From Apoderus coryli (Eukaryota > Arthropoda > Insecta > Coleoptera > Attelabidae), in the NCBI GenBank assembly GCA_911728435.2, contig OU452213.1, positions 2,149,834 through 2,213,833 of the forward strand: a DNA stretch of 64,000 nucleotides, in the 5' to 3' direction. The translations under genes and the position numbers were made by a program. Positions 59,861 to 64,000 of the stretch are shown in pieces. The stretch's first letter is position 1; each line of letters starts with the position of its first letter. The notes below the pieces were generated by a model. That model saw nothing but the letters and a program-made list of their open reading frames with translations, was not told the DNA's origin and did not search any database.

Positions 59861-61261
59861 ACAGGGTGTCGAAAAATACCAAAAATGTATTTTTGCAAAA
59901 ATAAAAATATTGAAATCAAATCATTTGAAGCGGTAAAATAAGTGAGTTTAGAGAGATATTTCGAAAAGCTAAATGAAGTTTTTCTGTAGGATTTTTGGTT
60001 GTGACTATAATATTAAAAATTTGATAGGTCTCTGGCTCTTTAGCCGTTTTGCGACGTCCAAAGGGCATAAAATCTGGTCAATTTTGCTAGAAAAATAGGT
60101 ACCTATATTTCCTGAAATACCTCGTACCTATATCATACTTTGTAAGAATGCAAAAAACTGTACAATTGAAATGTAAAATACTCCACTAAATTCACACCCT
60201 GTATATTTCTAGTGTGAAAAAAGAATACTCACCTTTTCAGCGGATAACGGTACTTTCCTTACCATACTTCAGGTCAGGTGGCTTTGCTATTAACAATTTT
60301 TCTACCTGGCGAAAGAAATTATAGATTTACACACACATGTGAATGACAAAGGGGTGTTTAAAAAAATGTTTTTATAATGTTTCTGATCATTTTCGTTGAT
60401 AAAGAAAACGTATATGAATGAGGATATATTGAAATGTGAGTAACTTTTGTTGTTATAAGTAGTGATGATCGACATTTGTAAGGAATTTGTATTTTTGTAA
60501 AAACAAGTAGCCCTCGTATCCACCTAGTATTGTGTAGTATTTTTAAATATGGAAAATGGTTCATAACCTTACCACGGTAGAGATTATATTGTTTATTATT
60601 TTAACAGAATTAAGGTTATTACAAAATACAATTTAACAGATATTATTTTTGTACTTTAATATGCAGTAAGCTTATAGCGGCCCCAGAATTGATCCCTGTG
60701 GTACACCTTTCATGTACAGGAGTAAAATTAAACTTTCTTATCATGGTTTGTTAAAAACAAAACGATAACAAACTAAATACTTAAAATCATTACATATTTT
60801 TGCAATAATTATCATTTTTATGAAAAAAAAATAATCATAAATATACAAGGTTGTTAGTAATTACTTAGCTTTAATAATATAGGTATCTAATTTAAATAAG
60901 TTTTTAAATTTTACCTTGAACTATTTCACACATCGTCGTCGGCGGCTTATTTAATGTGTTACTTTTTTTGATTTATATTTACCATTGCTTCTGAAATTTC
61001 CTTACAAAGTTTGGTTATTTAACAATTAGCACTAAACGATGCCTCACCCTATTTGTTTGAACGGAAATGTTTGAATGAAATTAACAGTCATTTTTTCTGC
61101 ACTACTTCACATTGGGAAATGTTGACATGCAAAAAGACGGTTTGTTAACGTACTTTATTAATTGAAAAGATGCTGAAGTGTTAAATATACGAGGTGTCAT
61201 CAAAAACCACTAAAATTATATTACAAGGGAATATCAGAAATAAATATATATATATATATAT
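59861..61261. other. Unannotated stretch with one RT scrap
   Basis: At about 60672-60712 the minus strand reads MKGVPQGSILGPL and then stops, another isolated LINE RT motif. A CACCCTGTATAT site lies near 60196, and a (TA)n run at about 61243-61264. No gene recognised. Confidence 0.45.
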
Positions 61262-61446
61262 ATAGTGTCAAATTGGCCTCCGTATCAGTACATTCGCTGA
61301 ACGAACTTGCCTCCAAAACGGAGGCAACTGCGAAATTTCGGAGACAACTCAGTACCCCCGTGTATAAGTAGTTTAAATGATTAGAATTGACCCAAGAAGG
61401 CAACTGCCGAAAATTGTGGTGGAGGCTAGTTCGCCACTTACACATA
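61262..61446. repeat. Inverted TTGCCTCC/GGAGGCAA cluster, left of LINE
   Basis: Contains the local palindrome TTGCCTCCAAAACGGAGGCA. Related sequence (GAACGAAGTTGCCTCC, GGAGGCAGTTACGA) reappears to the right of the LINE at about 62900-63035, suggesting that the LINE split or sits beside a copy of this repeat. Confidence 0.45.
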
Positions 61447-61448
61447 TT

Positions 61449-62815
61449 CGAAAATCTTTGAGTCTATTATTAAAAATCAAATAACGGAATATTTTGAAGC
61501 AAATAATCTCTTTATGCAAGGTCAATATGGCTTTCGTAATAAGAGATCTACTACTCTTGCAATTAATAACCTTTTGGAATATGTTTCGGATGGCATGGAG
61601 CGGGGCTGTGACGCCTTTGCTTCCTTTTATGACCTCACTAAGGCTTTTGGCTGTGTCTCACACGAGATACTTCTTCAGAAACTCTCTTACTATAACTTTG
61701 ATGTTGACAGTGTTGCCTTGGTTGGCTCTTATCTCAGCGATCGTTTTCAGCACCTTTTGTATGGGGGACGATACTCGGAGAGACGAAGGTTTGGACGGGG
61801 TGTGCCCCAGGGGTCGGTTTTGGGACCTTTATTGTTTTTAATATACGTAAATTATTTATACAAATTTCAAGAAGAGCCAAATATAATCCTCTTTGCTGAC
61901 GACACAACTAGTCTGATTAGATATCGACCAAACGACCTTTTAGGGGAGTTGGTTAATGCTGTAGAGACTGACATAGGCAATTGGTTTCTGGCAAATGAAC
62001 TGAGCTAAAACTCAGAGCATGAACTTTACATTGCGTTCTGCGCCTATCGATCTTCAGAGCGATGTTCGCGTGAAGTTCCTTGGGGTTCATCTTGATCCTA
62101 AATTAACCTGGGAGAGTCATATTCGAGAACTTGGGTGCTCGCTGTCCAGGGTCATATATCTCATTAGAATGCTTGCGCAGAGTGTTTCAATCGCCAGTCT
62201 GTTGACGGTATATTATGGTTATTTTGTTTCCCGTATGTCGTATGCTATTTTGAACTGGGGACATAGTTCCCATGCAATGAAAATCTTCAAGCTACAGAGG
62301 AGATGTTTACGTACAATGTTGGGGCTCGGTTGGCGTGACTGCTGTAAAAAGTATTTTGTTGAACACGGACTACTTACTTTGCCTTCCTTGTACATCTTAA
62401 ACTGTCTTGGCTACATTCGAACCAATGCCTCGCATTTCACTCTTCACTCTGATATGCATAATTATGGTACACGAAATCGCAATGACATATTGCCTGAATT
62501 TCACCGCCTATTGAGGATTAGGACAGGTTCTGACTATTATTGTGTTAAATTTTATAATAAGCTGCCGTCTCACATAAAGAACCTTGGTGAAGTCCAGTTT
62601 AACAAAAGTATTAAATCATTTTTGATATATCAAGCTTTTTATACCTTTGAGGACTATTTCAGAAGCGATATTGTAAGATTTTTCTAGATTTTAGTTTGTT
62701 TTATGTTGTTGCTATTTTAATTTGTTTGTAAGCCTTTCTTTGTTGCTGTAACTTTGATTGATTAATTTTTGTTCTTTTTTGACGTACTATACATGTTATG
62801 TACATAATAAATATA
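61449..62815 (+). mobile_element. LINE reverse transcriptase, 5' truncated, one stop
   Basis: A continuous plus-strand frame from about 61449 to 62008 encodes SKIFESIIKNQITEYFEANN, QGQYGFRNKRSTTLAINNLL, SFYDLTKAFGCVSHEILLQK, GVPQGSVLGPLLFLIYVNYL and the catalytic ILFADDTTSL. A break at 62008 follows, then 62019-62687 encodes VKFLGVHLDPKLTWESHIRE, YAILNWGHSSHAMKIFKLQR and the usual C-terminus (YGTRNRNDILPEFHRL, FLIYQAFYTFEDYF). In the palm aspartate region KAFD is KAFG. An AATAAATATATCTATCTATA tail follows at about 62803. It is related to the LINE at 21015-22612. Confidence 0.85.
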
Positions 62816-63799
62816 TCTATCTATACAGTTATACAGTTTAGTTCGAGAAAAAAAAATCAGGTGGCGCCCTGGAGATATACACATATACAAATTTTATGTG
62901 AGCTGAACGAAGTTGCCTCCATACATCTAATGAACCTACTGGCCTCTGAGATTTGGCAAACACGCATTTGAAACAATAGTGGTATTGATATATTTACATT
63001 ACAAAGTGTAAAATAGGTAATGGAGGCAGTTACGATATTTGAACACTCTAATAATTTAATAACACCGTTGGTTATCCGGAAAAACAAGATAAGAGTTAAA
63101 CATTCAGGTTTTGTACTTAAAATGAAACAATTTGAAATATTAAAAGCTACCTATATATGTTTTCTACCTGGATTAATATTTTAATTTGCGTCCCAATTCG
63201 TCATCAAAAATTTTTTTTCAACCATATGAGTTGGTTTACTTTTGTCTGACAGTGTATCTCTATTTCATGCAATTATGACTGCGCGAGTAAAAAATATTAT
63301 TACTAATGTTATTAATATTAAAAGGCCATTTATAATTATTGTTATATAGTTGTGATAATATTTACAGGACATGATTTAATATGACTTTACACTAAGGATT
63401 TAATTTTAATTTTTTTATCTAAGCTAAATTGATTTAGTGTGACATAAATCTCTCATATAAAAAGTTCCAGAATTGATAAAGGACCAGGTCCGGGAGGGCA
63501 AATATTTTTAACTTTTACAAGTTAATTTTACAAATTAATTGTTATTAATACATTAATGCACACACTATACAGGGTGTCCTATGGTGACGCCCCAGCATTT
63601 TCAATATTCTCGTATACTACTTTGACTAACAACAATTAACTTTTGATATTTGATTTGACGTTTATGTATAATTTTTTGACCACCCTGTATGAATAAATCA
63701 GAAAATGTCGTACGTATCGGAAAAAGGGGACCATATTTAATAAGAAAACGCCTGCAAAATGATTACTAAAGACTTCTTTATAGGAAAAAAATGTGATTA
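62816..63799. other. Unannotated right-hand stretch
   Basis: Right part of the GGAGGCAA repeat cluster to about 63035, then AT-rich sequence. TATACAGGGTGTCCTATGG at about 63567 and GACCACCCTGTATGA at about 63678 could bound a ~125-bp miniature element. Confidence 0.4.
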
Positions 63800-64000
63800 T
63801 TATTGAACCCTAAAATGTCAGTTTTGACATAAAACTTGATATACGTCAAAAACGGCTGGATTTAGATATAGGACATGATACATAAAACATGTCTAGAATC
63901 TTATGTGGAATCCAAAAATGTCATAATATATAGGGTGTTCCATTTAAAATAACAAAGTCACTATCAACTTCCGGTATAACCGGAAGTGCTAAGTTGACCA
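63800..64000. repeat. Dispersed repeat with CCGGAAGT palindrome (copy 2, cut by window end)
   Basis: Same order as 43481-43700: TGTCAGTTTTGACATAAAAC, GTGGAATCCAAAAATGTCAT, a TATAGGGTGTTCC site, then ACTTCCGGT-ATA-ACCGGAAGT at 63967-63987. It is a relative of the first unit of the 500-1690 array. Confidence 0.6.

Noticed and set aside
55780..64000. HECT catalytic exons of Hecw
   Set aside because: No frame contains HECT-like sequence or the active-site Cys context. The only long plus-strand frames belong to a LINE.

Overview
This is an AT-rich insect nuclear genome window. The evidence is spliceosomal GT-AG introns, an insect-type HECW ubiquitin ligase, an HIG1-family mitochondrial gene, and a heavy load of non-LTR retrotransposons, a mariner element, satellites and short elements ending in CCCTGTATA. 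A beetle-like large genome is plausible, but the order cannot be proved from the sequence alone. Nothing bacterial or viral was recognised.

Host genes. Only two are supported. (1) An HIGD2A/RCF1-type cytochrome-c-oxidase/supercomplex factor lies on the minus strand at 29467-29867, with two exons and 115 aa, complete. (2) The 5' two-thirds of Hecw (HECT, N-domain and WW E3 ligase) lies on the plus strand. Eight coding exons run from the ATG at 31141 to 55779, and all reading frames join across GT-AG introns to give 912 residues. They encode an acidic N-terminus, the HECW N-terminal domain, a long low-complexity linker, WW1, a conserved inter-WW helical region, WW2, and the segment leading to the HECT domain. 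The HECT exons must lie beyond 64000. The two genes are head to head with about 1.27 kb between start codons.

Repeat landscape. 500-1690: a four-copy ~320-bp repeat. 2367-6693: two converging degraded LINEs (Jockey-like minus, RTE-like plus), the first carrying a nested LINE tail. 7703-10770: a foldback element, a 5S-rRNA-like patch, a 145-bp miniature element and scraps of reverse transcriptase. 11121-12262: nine copies of a 131-bp satellite. 17105-19870: seven direct copies and two inverted copies of a ~311-bp satellite. 21015-26945: four LINE fragments and a tyrosine-recombinase (Crypton-like) remnant.

The 16.4-kb first intron of Hecw holds an 872-bp tandem duplication that copies the end of exon 1 with its splice donor. 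It also holds an RTE copy, a second array of the 311-bp satellite, a rearranged mariner and a tRNA-like SINE. The second intron is almost filled by a 239-bp array that stops about 36 bp before the next exon. The intron before exon 6 is a four-copy 436-bp array. Each unit has a tRNA-like module, and three units carry a copy of the real acceptor plus the first bases of the exon. 55846-64000 holds further arrays, a hAT-like miniature element and another LINE.

The most interesting points are structural: satellite arrays that duplicate real splice sites inside Hecw, an insect HECW without a C2 domain, a long satellite inverted repeat that could make hairpin RNA, and a shared CCCTGTATA terminus linking many unrelated-looking repeats. 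I saw no convincing new multigene system.
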